Counted from the stretch's first letter, positions 7,166 through 16,602 are shown. The stretch: 49,774 nucleotides of DNA from Bacteroidota bacterium (GCA_016213435.1 JACRAL010000054.1:1-49774); one strand, 5' to 3'. The notes: generated by a model not told the origin, from the sequence alone. Translations and numbers: made by a program.

Positions 7166-9688
7166 TTATCCTACAATCTCCAGCTTCGCAAATTTCAGCA
7201 GAAGCTGTTTTTGACCTGCTTCGCCAAAATCCACTGTTGCTTTTGAATTCGGAAATTGACCTTCCATATTTAATACTTTTCCATTCCCAAAACGCTCATG
7301 AGAAACAGTCATTCCTACTTGTAAGCTTCTTAAGTGTTCCTGCGATTCACTCGGTGGTTTGTATTGCGCAACGGTTGCGTTAATGAGTTTTTTAGGAGTT
7401 AACTGAGACTGGCGACCGGTTTCTGGTTTCTGGTTTCTGGCAACTGGCTTATGGCTGCTAACTTTTGAATTTTGTCCGAATGGCAATTGGGATTTAAATC
7501 TTGTTTTGTCCCCATATCGTATCACCGGCAAATCATCGTAAGTTGGATCTACAATATTTTCTCCCCTTCCATCTTCTCTTGGTTGCGACATTTTTCCTCC
7601 TAACTCAAGGTATTGCGGATCAATTTCTTCTATGAACCTGCTGGGTTCGGTGTTGATGAGCGAACCGCGGTGAAAACGTGTGGCGGCAAAAGTAAGCGTG
7701 GATCGTTTTTCCGCACGAGTGAGGGCAACATAAAACAATCTTCTTTCTTCTTCCAGATCGTCTCTCGAATTCATGCTGAACGAATTCGGAAAAAGATTTT
7801 CTTCCAGCCCAACGATGAAAACATGCGGGAACTCTAATCCTTTCGCCTGATGAATGGTCATCAAAGAAACGTGGTCGCGGTTTTCAGGTTCATCTTTTTT
7901 GTCGGAGTCAGTTAAAAGCGCAATATCGGACATGAAAACATCCAGCCGCCTCACCCCATCCCTCTCCAAAGGAGAGGGGGCATCAAGCCCTTCGTTCCCC
8001 TCTCCTATGACAACCGTAGGTTGCGACCGAAGGTCAGGGTCAGGAGTGAGATCTGGCAAATCAATGGGCTTGTATTCCTCCTCCCCTTCGGGGAGGCCGG
8101 GTGGGGCTGAGAATTCTTTCAACGCCCCAAGCAACTCCTCAATATTTTCATAGCGGGAAACTCCTTCCGGACTTTTGTCGTTGTAAAGATCTTTCTGAAT
8201 TCCGGTTTTGCTTGCAATGTGATTTCCAAGATCATATGCATTGTTTTTTTGCAACATGGCAGAAAAACTTTTTAGCATTGTAACGAAATCAGATATTTTG
8301 CTTCTTGCACCTGCATTCATCTCAACATTGAAGTCGTTAAGGTTTTCCATCACGGTGAACATACTGATGTTGTGGTCGTTTGCTGCGACAACTATTTTAT
8401 CGATCGTTGTGTTCCCAATCCCACGCGTTGGATAATTGATCACGCGCTTCATCGCTTCCTCATCGTGGTTGTTGATGGTGAGTCGGAAGTATGCCAGCAT
8501 GTCTTTGATTTCTTTACGCTGATAAAAAGAAAGTCCGCCATAAATTCTGTAGGCGATGTTTCGTTTGCGAAGTGCTTCCTCCATGGCACGCGATTGCGCA
8601 TTCGTGCGGTAGAGAATTGCAAATTCTTTCGGATGCATTTGATGCTGCATCATACTTTCAAATATCATCTGCGCCACTTTTGCTCCTTCTTCATTGTCGG
8701 TAAGCGCGCGCACTACTTTTATTTTTTCTCCTTCAGAATTGTCGGTCCAGACCTGTTTCTGTATCTGATTTTTATTTTTTAAGATCAAACTGTTTGCCGC
8801 GTTCACAATGTTTTTTGTGGAACGGTAGTTTTGTTCCAGTTTGAATGTGCGTGTATCCGGATAATCGGATTTGAAGTTCAGAATGTTCTCAATGTTCGCA
8901 CCGCGGAAAGCATAAATGCTCTGCGCGTCATCGCCTACCACACAAATATTTTCAAAACGCGCAGCCAGTTGCTTGATGATCATGTACTGCGCGAAATTCG
9001 TATCCTGATACTCATCCACCAAAATGTATTTAAACTTGTTCTGGTATTTGTAAAGTATTTCAGGATGATCGCGGAGCAAAATACTTGTGTTATAAAGGAT
9101 GTCGTCAAAATCCATTGCCCCTGCTTTGAAACAGCGCTTGCAATAAGTTTCAAATATTTCTCCGAAGTGCAGTCGCCCGGAAGATCGATCGCTTTCTGTG
9201 TAAGAAGAATTGTGCTGATACGCTTCAAAGGACAACAGCATGGTTTTCATTTGAGAAATTCTTGCAAGCAGCATGGAAGGTTTGTACACCTTTTCATCCA
9301 ACTGCATTTGCTTTACAATATCCTTCACAAGATTTTTTGAATCTGCCGTGTCGTAAATGGTGAAGTTGGCAGGATAATTTAATTTATCGTGTTCAAAGCG
9401 GAGAATGCGTGCAAACACCGAGTGAAAAGTTCCCATCCATAAATTGCGTGCTTCGTTATCGCCAACAAGATTGGTGATCTTTTCTTTCATCGAGCGCGCG
9501 GCTTTGTTCGTAAAAGTGAGAGCCAGAATATTGAACGCATCCACCTCTTTACTCATCAGATGAGCAATGCGATAGGTCAACACGCGTGTTTTACCAGAGC
9601 CCGCTCCCGCTACGATCATCACCGGTCCTTCGGTGCAGAGGACAGCGTCTCTTTGAGATTCGTTAAGTTCGTTTAGATAATTACTCAT
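7166..9688 (-). CDS. pcrA: UvrD/PcrA-like superfamily 1A DNA helicase
   Basis: ATP-dependent 3'-5' DNA helicase for repair and replication-fork clearance. Its 840 residues start LNELNESQRDAVLCTEGPVM, with Walker A GAGSGKTR at 28-35 and Walker B DEYQDTN near 226. Later motifs include VVGDDAQSIYAFRGA, QNYRST, LMTIHQAKGLEFPHVF and FYVALTRA. The C-terminal PcrA-type tail (VGMTVSHERFGNGKVLNMEG, ending FAKLEIVG) is complete. Residues about 526-581, between the EELLGALKEFS helix and LDVFMSDIALLTD, are a Pro/Gly-rich stretch encoded by two interspersed palindromic elements (7948-8111). A heptamer tract is at 7418-7440. UvrD versus PcrA naming is arbitrary here. Confidence 0.96.
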   Translation of the reverse strand: MSNYLNELNESQRDAVLCTEGPVMIVAGAGSGKTRVLTYRIAHLMSKEVDAFNILALTFTNKAARSMKEKITNLVGDNEARNLWMGTFHSVFARILRFEHDKLNYPANFTIYDTADSKNLVKDIVKQMQLDEKVYKPSMLLARISQMKTMLLSFEAYQHNSSYTESDRSSGRLHFGEIFETYCKRCFKAGAMDFDDILYNTSILLRDHPEILYKYQNKFKYILVDEYQDTNFAQYMIIKQLAARFENICVVGDDAQSIYAFRGANIENILNFKSDYPDTRTFKLEQNYRSTKNIVNAANSLILKNKNQIQKQVWTDNSEGEKIKVVRALTDNEEGAKVAQMIFESMMQHQMHPKEFAILYRTNAQSRAMEEALRKRNIAYRIYGGLSFYQRKEIKDMLAYFRLTINNHDEEAMKRVINYPTRGIGNTTIDKIVVAANDHNISMFTVMENLNDFNVEMNAGARSKISDFVTMLKSFSAMLQKNNAYDLGNHIASKTGIQKDLYNDKSPEGVSRYENIEELLGALKEFSAPPGLPEGEEEYKPIDLPDLTPDPDLRSQPTVVIGEGNEGLDAPSPLERDGVRRLDVFMSDIALLTDSDKKDEPENRDHVSLMTIHQAKGLEFPHVFIVGLEENLFPNSFSMNSRDDLEEERRLFYVALTRAEKRSTLTFAATRFHRGSLINTEPSRFIEEIDPQYLELGGKMSQPREDGRGENIVDPTYDDLPVIRYGDKTRFKSQLPFGQNSKVSSHKPVARNQKPETGRQSQLTPKKLINATVAQYKPPSESQEHLRSLQVGMTVSHERFGNGKVLNMEGQFPNSKATVDFGEAGQKQLLLKFAKLEIVG
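7418..7440. repeat. Heptamer tandem repeat (GGTTTCT)3 plus GG inside the helicase gene
   Basis: GGTTTCT repeats three times and is followed by GG, within the sequence encoding the non-conserved linker before LTPKKLINATV. Seven is not a multiple of three, so a unit gain or loss would shift the last ~85 codons. It resembles the (TTCTGGC)5 tract in sprE/porW. Confidence 0.8.
7948..8111. repeat. Composite palindromic elements in frame inside the helicase gene
   Basis: The left part is CTCACCCCATCCCTCTCC then a GGAGAGGGGG arm (7950-7980). A second partial copy in opposite orientation follows (about 7994-8052, with CCCCTCTCC and GGTCAGGGTCAGGAGTGAG). A third hairpin at 8081-8095 is CTCCCCTTCGGGGAG followed by GCCGGGTGGGGCTGAG. 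All are translated without a stop. Confidence 0.85.
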
Positions 9689-9759
9689 AATGAAGCACGA
9701 AGATAATTTAAATAAAAGAGTAAAAACAGATGTTGAAAAATCTTATGTAACTTTATAAA

Positions 9760-10449
9760 ATGGTTCCCCGTTCGCTAAAATACATTGTAGTACTGTTTTC
9801 TTTATTTATTTCTTATGGCGTATATGCTGGAGATTCACTTTATGTGAAGTCTATAAAAAGTTACGTAAAAAGCATAGAGAAAGATAATGGAATCTTTGTG
9901 GTAGAGAAGAATAAAATGTTTGGATTATCGGATTCTTCAGGTGAATTGATTATTCCAATAGAAAATAAAAAGTTTAGTGGAGGAGGTGATTGTTATTACA
10001 GGTTTAACAAAAGGTATGTATTTGTACTTGATAGTAAGGTTACAGTTGATATTGTCTGTGATTCTATTGATGTTGGCGATGGAGAAGCATTTATTTATAA
10101 GGATGGGAAATCTGGTATTACAAGGTGGTGTTATCCAGGGTTTGTATCTCCCATTATCTATGATTCTATACAAGTAGGTTTTAAAGAAACATTGTTGGAT
10201 GCCGCGTATATTGATTCTAAAATTGATGTTTATCGTCTTGTTGATGTTCCTCCTAAGAAATTAAATAAAAAACCATTTGAAGCGATTGAAGTAGCACAAA
10301 TTAAAGTGTATTATTATTCGCCAGAATATTTATATGTAAAAACAAATGGGAAATGGGGTGTTATGTCTGATTCAGGAAAAATGGTTATAAAAACTAAATA
10401 CAGAGATTTAGACGAAGCAAAACGGATTTTTGCATTATGGAACAAGTAG
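9760..10449 (+). CDS. Secreted WG-repeat-like protein
   Basis: The 229 residues begin with a signal peptide ending near SYGVYAG (about 24). The body contains degenerate WG (KWG) repeats, typically xWGxxDxxGxxVIPxxYD: KMFGLSDSSGELIIPIE near 50, a middle copy around KSGITRWCYPGFVSPIIYDS, and KWGVMSDSGKMVIKTKYRDL near the end. Such repeats form exported beta structures of unknown binding role. The stop overlaps the start of the DUF2905 gene by 13 bases, suggesting co-expression. Confidence 0.75.
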   Translation: MVPRSLKYIVVLFSLFISYGVYAGDSLYVKSIKSYVKSIEKDNGIFVVEKNKMFGLSDSSGELIIPIENKKFSGGGDCYYRFNKRYVFVLDSKVTVDIVCDSIDVGDGEAFIYKDGKSGITRWCYPGFVSPIIYDSIQVGFKETLLDAAYIDSKIDVYRLVDVPPKKLNKKPFEAIEVAQIKVYYYSPEYLYVKTNGKWGVMSDSGKMVIKTKYRDLDEAKRIFALWNK

Positions 10450-10661
10450 GTAGAACCATAATTATTGCTGGTATTGTGCTTCTGTTTATTGGATTGTCGA
10501 TCTATTTTTTCGGCAACAAATTTAACTGGCTTGGAAATTTACCTGGAGATATTAAAATTGAAAAGGAAAATTTTAAGTTTTATTTTCCTGTCACTACGAT
10601 GGTTCTGGCATCCATAGTTTTAACTATTGCTTTATGGATAATCAGAAAACTTCTGCATTAA
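10437..10661 (+). CDS. DUF2905 small membrane protein
   Basis: The 74 residues hold two membrane helices (about 7-27 and 50-70) flanking the family hallmark NWLGNLPGDIKIEKENFKFYF with the GDI element. DUF2905 proteins are short inner-membrane proteins of unknown function found widely in bacteria. The start overlaps the end of the preceding WG-repeat gene by 13 bases in another frame. The 130 bases downstream to the next stop codon hold nothing that I can identify. Confidence 0.9.
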   Translation: MEQVGRTIIIAGIVLLFIGLSIYFFGNKFNWLGNLPGDIKIEKENFKFYFPVTTMVLASIVLTIALWIIRKLLH

Positions 10662-10791
10662 TTTCCCCTCGCTGCATTGGATTTAGAATTAAAAGATAAA
10701 CACAATCAGAAGATCTAGTCGAGATTTAAAATCCAGTAAACACTGCGGTGTCTTCGCAGGCACGGAGCTTTTCAATTAGCATCCAAAAAAA

Positions 10792-11646
10792 TTAAGCGGT
10801 AATTTTATTCCTCAACACACTAACAATTTCGCGCAACTTAGGCAGAGCGGTTGAATCCCATCCGGTTTTTCCGTATCCCATGAGCGTTGTTTTTGAGGAC
10901 TCCATTTCTTGTAAAAGTTTTGCGCAATCCGCATTGTTTTTATATGCAAGCAATAGCTGGTATATATAATCAACCGCATAGCAATGCACGCTGATCTCGT
11001 TGCAGAGATCTTTTGCGTTTCCGGCATCCGGATTTGCATTTAATGATTCAATGGATGTGTACAGCCCTTCCACCCATCCTCCGGCAATCATCAAAATAGT
11101 GGTTGCAACACGCTGGTTGGAACGAAGGTTGCGTTCTGCTTTATCAAATGCCTTGTCGAGCATAAGCTGAAAGGTATCGGGCTTACTGATGTTTGAAATA
11201 ATTTTTTGGGAAAATTCGGGATCAAATGCGCTATTGACTCCAAGCTCGGTTGCCAGTTTACTGATCTCTCCCAGATAGGCAAGGGCATCCTGCGATTGGT
11301 TGTGGGCAGCAGCTACTCCGATATCTGCTCCAAAAGCACCCATGCCGATAGCTTTCTGGTAATTGGTAGCATAATTTGATCTTTTGCCGGCAGGAAGCAA
11401 AAAGGTTTTATTATATACAATTTTAGCAGAGGAAATTTTTTTAGTCAAAACTCCGGGAGAAGGTATGTTGACACGAAGCAAATCAAAATTAATTCGGGTT
11501 TCTGATTTAACGGTGTCTTTTGTAATTTCAACATCTGTCAAATCTGAGGCTTGCTCTTTATGCTCACCGCAAGAAGTAAAAAACAAAGGCAGGACTACAA
11601 TTCCTGTAACAACAGTTAAATGAATGATGAATTTCTCTCTGAACAT
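10792..11646 (-). CDS. Lipoprotein of unknown function
   Basis: I take the start at 11646 (MFREKFIIHL) because it gives a proper lipoprotein signal: basic n-region, hydrophobic core VVTGIVVLPLFFTS, then the lipobox Cys at residue 26. The upstream in-frame Met would add 35 residues and spoil the signal. The mature part (about 284 residues in all) is mostly helical, with an Ala/Gly stretch AIGMGAFGADIGVAAAHNQS and no enzymatic motif known to me. Probably anchored in the outer or inner membrane facing the periplasm. Confidence 0.75.
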   Translation of the reverse strand: MFREKFIIHLTVVTGIVVLPLFFTSCGEHKEQASDLTDVEITKDTVKSETRINFDLLRVNIPSPGVLTKKISSAKIVYNKTFLLPAGKRSNYATNYQKAIGMGAFGADIGVAAAHNQSQDALAYLGEISKLATELGVNSAFDPEFSQKIISNISKPDTFQLMLDKAFDKAERNLRSNQRVATTILMIAGGWVEGLYTSIESLNANPDAGNAKDLCNEISVHCYAVDYIYQLLLAYKNNADCAKLLQEMESSKTTLMGYGKTGWDSTALPKLREIVSVLRNKITA

Positions 11647-11808
11647 ACATTGATATATTTTTTGTTTAAAATCTATGTTATTGCGACTTCTGATGAAGCC
11701 GAAAGCATTTAACATGATATTCATCATAAAAGTATTTGTTTTTATTGACATTGCAATGAAAATTTATGAATATTTTTAATTTCTTCATTCGGCATAAGCA
11801 ATAAAGAA

Positions 11809-12243
11809 ATGATATCCATTCAGCGAATAAGTATAAAAGATTCTTTGTACGAATCAGAAAGGCAGTTAAGAAACAGAGTATTGCTCCGACCCATTGGTCT
11901 GCCCGACCATGCCTGGGAAATGCACGATGAAAAATCATGGCATTTTATAGCAGTAGAAGAAGGGAATGTAATCGGATGCGTGGCGTTATTTCCGCTTGAC
12001 AGCGAAGGGCATAAAGCACAACTGATGCAGATGGCGGTGGAAAGCAAACAACAGGGAAAAGGGATCGGCAAATTATTGGTAAACGAACTGCTGAGTTTTT
12101 GTAAAACCAAAGGCATAAAAGAGGTTACATGCCATTCCAGAGAAACAGCAGTAAAATTTTATTTGCAACAGGGGTTTGAAATTTATGATGTACCATTTTC
12201 AGAAGTGGGCATTCAGCACTCTCACATGAGGTTGTATTTATAA
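11809..12243 (+). CDS. GNAT family N-acetyltransferase
   Basis: The 144 residues have the GNAT fold in order: a strand pair WHFIAVEEGNVIGCVALFPL, then the acetyl-CoA pyrophosphate loop QQGKGIGKLL (pattern Q/R-x-x-G-x-G/A), then EVTCHSRETAVKFYLQQGFE, the usual AxxFYxxxGF element. The substrate is unknown; a small-molecule or protein amine is expected. The start MISIQRISIK is preceded by an AT-rich spacer shared with the divergent lipoprotein gene (about 160 bases, no clear promoter match). Confidence 0.9.
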   Translation: MISIQRISIKDSLYESERQLRNRVLLRPIGLPDHAWEMHDEKSWHFIAVEEGNVIGCVALFPLDSEGHKAQLMQMAVESKQQGKGIGKLLVNELLSFCKTKGIKEVTCHSRETAVKFYLQQGFEIYDVPFSEVGIQHSHMRLYL

Positions 12244-12287
12244 AAATAAAATCCGAGTCTGCAGGCATAAAGTTTCAGAACCTCCCT

Positions 12288-14189
12288 CTACCCCACTAAT
12301 TCAATACTGCGCTTGATAAAGTTTGTGAGATCGGCACCGCTGAGCATGTTTTGAGATAACAAACCGAGGTCATACGCCTGCTTGGCAAGTTTTATCTGCA
12401 CATCTTCTGTTTCTGCTTTCAGTACGCGCTGCGTAATGGGATGGTTGCCGTTAATTGCCACATTATAATTATCCGGCATTGTTCCCATAAAACTCATTCC
12501 GCCTCCGCCTCCCATTTTTGCCATGTCTTTCATCCTGCGCATCCATTCGCTGATGGTAACTACCACAGGGAGATCGGAGGGTGAAAGAGATTCTACCGCA
12601 ACGCTCATGTTCTTGTTGTTGATGGCTTTTTCGAAAATGATTTTTACTTTTTCCTGTTCCTCTTTGCTCAATACACTTTCAATCTTTAAGTCCTGATCGA
12701 TAAGTTTATCGGTGGTTTCGCTGTCAACACGCTTTATTCTTGTCTTTTCAAACTTCTGTTCAAGTGTGTTGATGAAGTGATTGTCCAATTGTCCATCCAG
12801 CAGCAACACATCGTATGCTTTGCTTTTTGCTGCCTGAATAAAGCTGTCTTGCTTATCAGCATCCGTGGTATAGATATAAACGACATTCTTTTCTTTCTCC
12901 GTTTGATTCGGGCTTACCTTTTCTTTGTATTCATCGAGCGTAAAATATTGCTTATCCACATTCTTAAGCAAAGTGAAATCCTTTGCTCGTTCGTAAAACT
13001 TTTCATCGCTGATAATTCCGAACTTCACGAAGAGATTAATATCATCCCACTTCTTTTCAAAATCAGCACGATCTTTTTTGAATAACTCTTGTAATTTATC
13101 TGCTACCTTTTTACTGATGTGCTGGCTTATCTTTTTCACGTTGCTGTCGCTTTGCAAATAACTGCGCGATACGTTCAGCGGAATATCGGGCGAGTCAATT
13201 ACTCCGTGCAGCAGCATGAGAAAATCGGGAACCACATTTTTTACTTCATCGGTAATAAATACCTGGCGCGAATAGAGATGAATTTTGTTCTTATGAAGTT
13301 CAAAATCATTCTTCACTTTTGGAAAGTAAAGAATACCCGTAAGATTAAAAGGATAATCCACATTGAGGTGTATCCAAAACAAAGGATCTTCGCTGAAAGG
13401 ATAAAGTTCTTTATAAAAAGCAAGATAATCTTCATCCTTTAAAGTGGCTGGAGACTTTGCCCAAAGAGGATTAGGATTATTGATAATATTCTCTACCGTA
13501 ATGGTTTTGTATTGGGTTTTTCCTTCTTTGTCCAAGCCATCTTCAACGCTTTCCTGTTTAGTTCCGAATTTTATTTCTACAGGAAGGAATTTGCAATATT
13601 TCTCAAGAATTCCTTTCAAACGAAATTCATCCAGAAATTCTTCTGAGTCTGCATGGACGTGCAGTATTACATGTGTTCCTCTGCTCTCTTTTTCTGCTGT
13701 AGTCAATTCATATTCCGTTGAACCGTCACATATCCAGCGTGCAGCTTCGGTATTTTCTTGGTAAGATTTTGAAATTACTTCTACTTTATCAGAGATCATA
13801 AAAGCAGAGTAGAATCCTAACCCAAATTTGCCGATGATATCTTTGGCATCCGTTTTATCCTTGAACTTCTCTACAAATTCTGTAGCGCCAGAAAATGCAA
13901 TCTGATTGATGTATTTTTTAATCTCTTCACCTGTCATACCAAGACCTTTGTCGCTAACGGTAATGGTCTTTTTGTCTTTGTCAAAGCTTACTTCAATCTT
14001 AATATCACCCAACTCTCCCTTAAACTCGCCCATCGAGCTTAACTTTTTCAGTTTCTGCGTTGCATCAACGGCATTTGAAACCAGCTCGCGTAAGAATATC
14101 TCATGGTCGCTGTAAAGAAATTTCTTAATAACGGGAAAAATGTTCTCGGTGTGGATGGAGATGCTGCCCTTTTCAGATACTTTTGTCAT
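12288..14189 (-). CDS. htpG: Molecular chaperone HtpG (Hsp90)
   Basis: ATP-dependent cytosolic chaperone that acts late on DnaK clients. It has 633 residues, normal for bacterial Hsp90. The GHKL ATPase domain shows IFLRELVSNAVDA (Glu 34, Asn 39, Asp 42 region), DKGLGMT and IGKFGLGFYSAF; the middle domain has RQVFITDEV and the ATP-sensing Arg region VSRSYLQSD; the C-terminal dimerisation domain is complete. Monocistronic, facing away from pepT. A promoter-like site lies 32-60 bases upstream. Confidence 0.97.
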   Translation of the reverse strand: MTKVSEKGSISIHTENIFPVIKKFLYSDHEIFLRELVSNAVDATQKLKKLSSMGEFKGELGDIKIEVSFDKDKKTITVSDKGLGMTGEEIKKYINQIAFSGATEFVEKFKDKTDAKDIIGKFGLGFYSAFMISDKVEVISKSYQENTEAARWICDGSTEYELTTAEKESRGTHVILHVHADSEEFLDEFRLKGILEKYCKFLPVEIKFGTKQESVEDGLDKEGKTQYKTITVENIINNPNPLWAKSPATLKDEDYLAFYKELYPFSEDPLFWIHLNVDYPFNLTGILYFPKVKNDFELHKNKIHLYSRQVFITDEVKNVVPDFLMLLHGVIDSPDIPLNVSRSYLQSDSNVKKISQHISKKVADKLQELFKKDRADFEKKWDDINLFVKFGIISDEKFYERAKDFTLLKNVDKQYFTLDEYKEKVSPNQTEKEKNVVYIYTTDADKQDSFIQAAKSKAYDVLLLDGQLDNHFINTLEQKFEKTRIKRVDSETTDKLIDQDLKIESVLSKEEQEKVKIIFEKAINNKNMSVAVESLSPSDLPVVVTISEWMRRMKDMAKMGGGGGMSFMGTMPDNYNVAINGNHPITQRVLKAETEDVQIKLAKQAYDLGLLSQNMLSGADLTNFIKRSIELVG

Positions 14190-14220
14190 ACTAAATAGAT
14201 TTTAAGTTTAAAATTATTTG

Positions 14221-14249
14221 CGAAGATAGGCTTTCAAAAGGTATTCCAA
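14221..14249 (-). promoter_or_regulatory. Possible Bacteroidota promoter for htpG
   Basis: Minus strand: TTGG (complement of 14246-14249), 17 bases, then TATCTTCG (complement of 14221-14228), close to the phylum's TTTG / TAnnTTTG pattern. It sits just upstream of the htpG start. On the other strand TAAATTTG at 14313-14320 is a possible -7 box for pepT, without a convincing -33 box. Confidence 0.4.
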
Positions 14250-14367
14250 TGCTAAAATATGGACAGGATGTCAGTTAGCTAGCATCAAATAACCCTTCGC
14301 GCAAACTTTTAGTAAATTTGCCTCCGAAAACAAAAGGTTGTTCTTTAACAAAATACAATTAAACTTT

Positions 14368-15618
14368 ATGCAAATAAATAACACTGTTACAGAAAGATTT
14401 CTCCGCTACGTTCAAATCGATACTCAATCCAATCCGGAATCTGCTACGTGTCCTTCCACCGAGAAACAAAAAAATCTCGGAAAAGTTCTTGTAGAGGAAT
14501 TGATGCAGATAGGAATTAAAGATGCTCACATGGATGAATATGGATATGTTTACGCCACGATTCCTTCCAACACGTCTAAAAAAGTTCCGACAATTTGTTT
14601 CTGTTCGCACATGGATACTTCCCCCGATTGCTCAGGAAAAGATGTAAAACCCATCATTCACAAAAACTATCAAGGAAAAGATATTGTTCTTCCAAAAACA
14701 ACTGACGGAAAAAAAGTAATTCTCTCTCCAAAAGATCATCCCGATTTACTTAATCAAATCGGCAAAGACATCATTACGGCTGACGGCACAACCCTTTTGG
14801 GCGCTGATAACAAAGCCGGTGTTGCAGAAATTATGAATGTGGCTCATCATCTGAGCTTGCACCCGGAAATTAAACACGGCACGATAAAAATTCTTTTCAC
14901 GCCCGATGAAGAAGTCGGCAGAGGCGTTGAAAAAGTGGATATGAAAAAGCTGGGAGCGGATTTCGGCTATACGATTGATGGAGAAGCGCTCGGACATATA
15001 GAAGACGAAACATTTTCTGCAGATGGAGTGACCATTACCATCAACGGCTACAGCACACATCCCGGATTTGCAAAAGGAAAAATGCAAAGCGCTATTAAGA
15101 TCACTTCTGAACTGATTGACACACTACCTAAAAAGAAACTCTCACCTGAAACTACCTGGAAAAAAGAAGGATTTGTGCATCCTGTTTCTATGAACGGAAC
15201 GATTGAAAAAATGACTTTGAAATTTATCATCCGCGATTTTTCTGAGAATGGATTGAAAAAACACGAGTCCTTTTTAAAAAATCACACAAAAAATATTCTG
15301 AGAAAATATAAAAAATGTTCTTTCGATTTTCAGGTGCATGCGCAATACCGGAATATGAAAAATATTTTAAAAAAACATCCACAAGTTGTTGAATACGCAC
15401 TTGAAGCAACAAAAAGAAGCGGCATTAAACCGATGCGTTCCAGCATTCGCGGAGGAACGGATGGCTCGCAGCTTTCTTACAGAGGACTTCCCTGCCCGAA
15501 TATTTTCGCTGGCGAACATGCCTTCCACTCCAAGCAGGAATGGGTTTCGGTTCAGGATATGCAAAAAGCGGTGGAGACGATTGTGAATCTATGTATGATT
15601 TGGGAGGAGAAGTCGTAA
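14368..15618 (+). CDS. pepT: Peptidase T (tripeptide aminopeptidase)
   Basis: Di-zinc M20 peptidase that releases the N-terminal residue of tripeptides in the cytoplasm. I place the start at ATG 14368 (MQINNTVTERFLRYVQIDTQ); the longer frame from TTG 14338 adds ten residues not typical of the family. That gives 416 residues, as usual for PepT. Zinc and catalytic elements are visible in order: FCSHMDTSPD near 80, LLGADNKAGVAEIMN, FTPDEEVGRG and, near the C-terminus, GGTDGSQLSYRG. Nine bases after its stop the histidine kinase gene begins, so the two are probably co-transcribed. Confidence 0.96.
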   Translation: MQINNTVTERFLRYVQIDTQSNPESATCPSTEKQKNLGKVLVEELMQIGIKDAHMDEYGYVYATIPSNTSKKVPTICFCSHMDTSPDCSGKDVKPIIHKNYQGKDIVLPKTTDGKKVILSPKDHPDLLNQIGKDIITADGTTLLGADNKAGVAEIMNVAHHLSLHPEIKHGTIKILFTPDEEVGRGVEKVDMKKLGADFGYTIDGEALGHIEDETFSADGVTITINGYSTHPGFAKGKMQSAIKITSELIDTLPKKKLSPETTWKKEGFVHPVSMNGTIEKMTLKFIIRDFSENGLKKHESFLKNHTKNILRKYKKCSFDFQVHAQYRNMKNILKKHPQVVEYALEATKRSGIKPMRSSIRGGTDGSQLSYRGLPCPNIFAGEHAFHSKQEWVSVQDMQKAVETIVNLCMIWEEKS

Positions 15619-15627
15619 TTTTACAAA

Positions 15628-16602
15628 ATGCAACCTAAAAGTTCCCGTCCTCTTTTTCTTTTTTACATTCTTGTCGCGTATGTACTTGTTCAGTTTGCAT
15701 GGTGGGGATATTTGATGATCCAACAGAACAACGAGATCTATCAGCTGAAAAGCACAATCAACCTTCTTCACCATGAAGACCCACAACTGGTGATAGAACA
15801 AGGCAATGCGCTGGAGAAAAAACTTCACAGCCGTTGGATGATGATTACAGGAGAAGGACTGGTATTTTTCATTTTACTTTCGATCGCCTTTTTAAGGGTT
15901 CGCAACACATTTCACAAAGAAGCGGAACTCGCCTCCCATCAGAAAAATTTTTTACTTTCTGTCACCCATGAATTAAAATCCCCCATTGCATCCGCCAAGC
16001 TGCAGCTTGAAACATTGCTCAAGCACGATCTGGAAAAAGAAAAACAGAAAGAACTTCTTACTAACGCCATCAGTGATACCGAACGCTTGAACAAACTTGT
16101 GGAAAATATTCTGCTGGCATCAAAAATTGAGAATAAAGCACACGCACTTCACAGGGAAAATGTCAATCTTTCCGAATACCTTGAAGAAGGAATGAAACAA
16201 ACGATTCTGAAATTCAATCCTAAACAAAAAGTAACGCTCGATATTCAGCCCAATGTTTTTTACAGCATTGATAAAACAACTTTCCCATCCATCATCTTAA
16301 ACCTTTTTGAAAATTCGGTGAAATATTCTCCCGCACACTCGATGATAAAGATCATTTTAAAAGAGCAGGGGAATGGTGTAGTTTTGTCCGTGAGCGATGA
16401 AGGTGTTGGAATTCCGGATGCAGAAAAGCAAAACATCTTCAAAAAATTCTACAGAGTGGGAAACGAAGAAACACGCAAGGAAAAAGGAACAGGATTGGGA
16501 TTGTATATTGTAAAATATCTCGCAGAAGAACATCTTGGAACTGTTTTAGTGAAAAACAATTCTCCAAGAGGAACTATGTTTGAAATAGTATTTAACGCAT
16601 AA
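15628..16602 (+). CDS. Membrane sensor histidine kinase (orphan)
   Basis: The 324 residues carry two membrane helices (about 10-31 and 71-91) framing a roughly 40-residue extracytoplasmic loop, too short for a folded sensor domain. HisKA follows, with the phospho-acceptor His at 114 in SVTHELKSP, then HATPase_c: N box NLFENSVKYSP, G1 SDEGVGIPD, F box KKFYR and G2 GTGLGLYIVKYL. All key residues are present. No response regulator lies next to it, so the partner is elsewhere. The signal is unknown. Confidence 0.93.
   Translation: MQPKSSRPLFLFYILVAYVLVQFAWWGYLMIQQNNEIYQLKSTINLLHHEDPQLVIEQGNALEKKLHSRWMMITGEGLVFFILLSIAFLRVRNTFHKEAELASHQKNFLLSVTHELKSPIASAKLQLETLLKHDLEKEKQKELLTNAISDTERLNKLVENILLASKIENKAHALHRENVNLSEYLEEGMKQTILKFNPKQKVTLDIQPNVFYSIDKTTFPSIILNLFENSVKYSPAHSMIKIILKEQGNGVVLSVSDEGVGIPDAEKQNIFKKFYRVGNEETRKEKGTGLGLYIVKYLAEEHLGTVLVKNNSPRGTMFEIVFNA

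Noticed and set aside
10662-10791. Gap between the DUF2905 and lipoprotein genes
   Set aside because: No hairpin with T run, no open frame and no repeat match; nothing to report.
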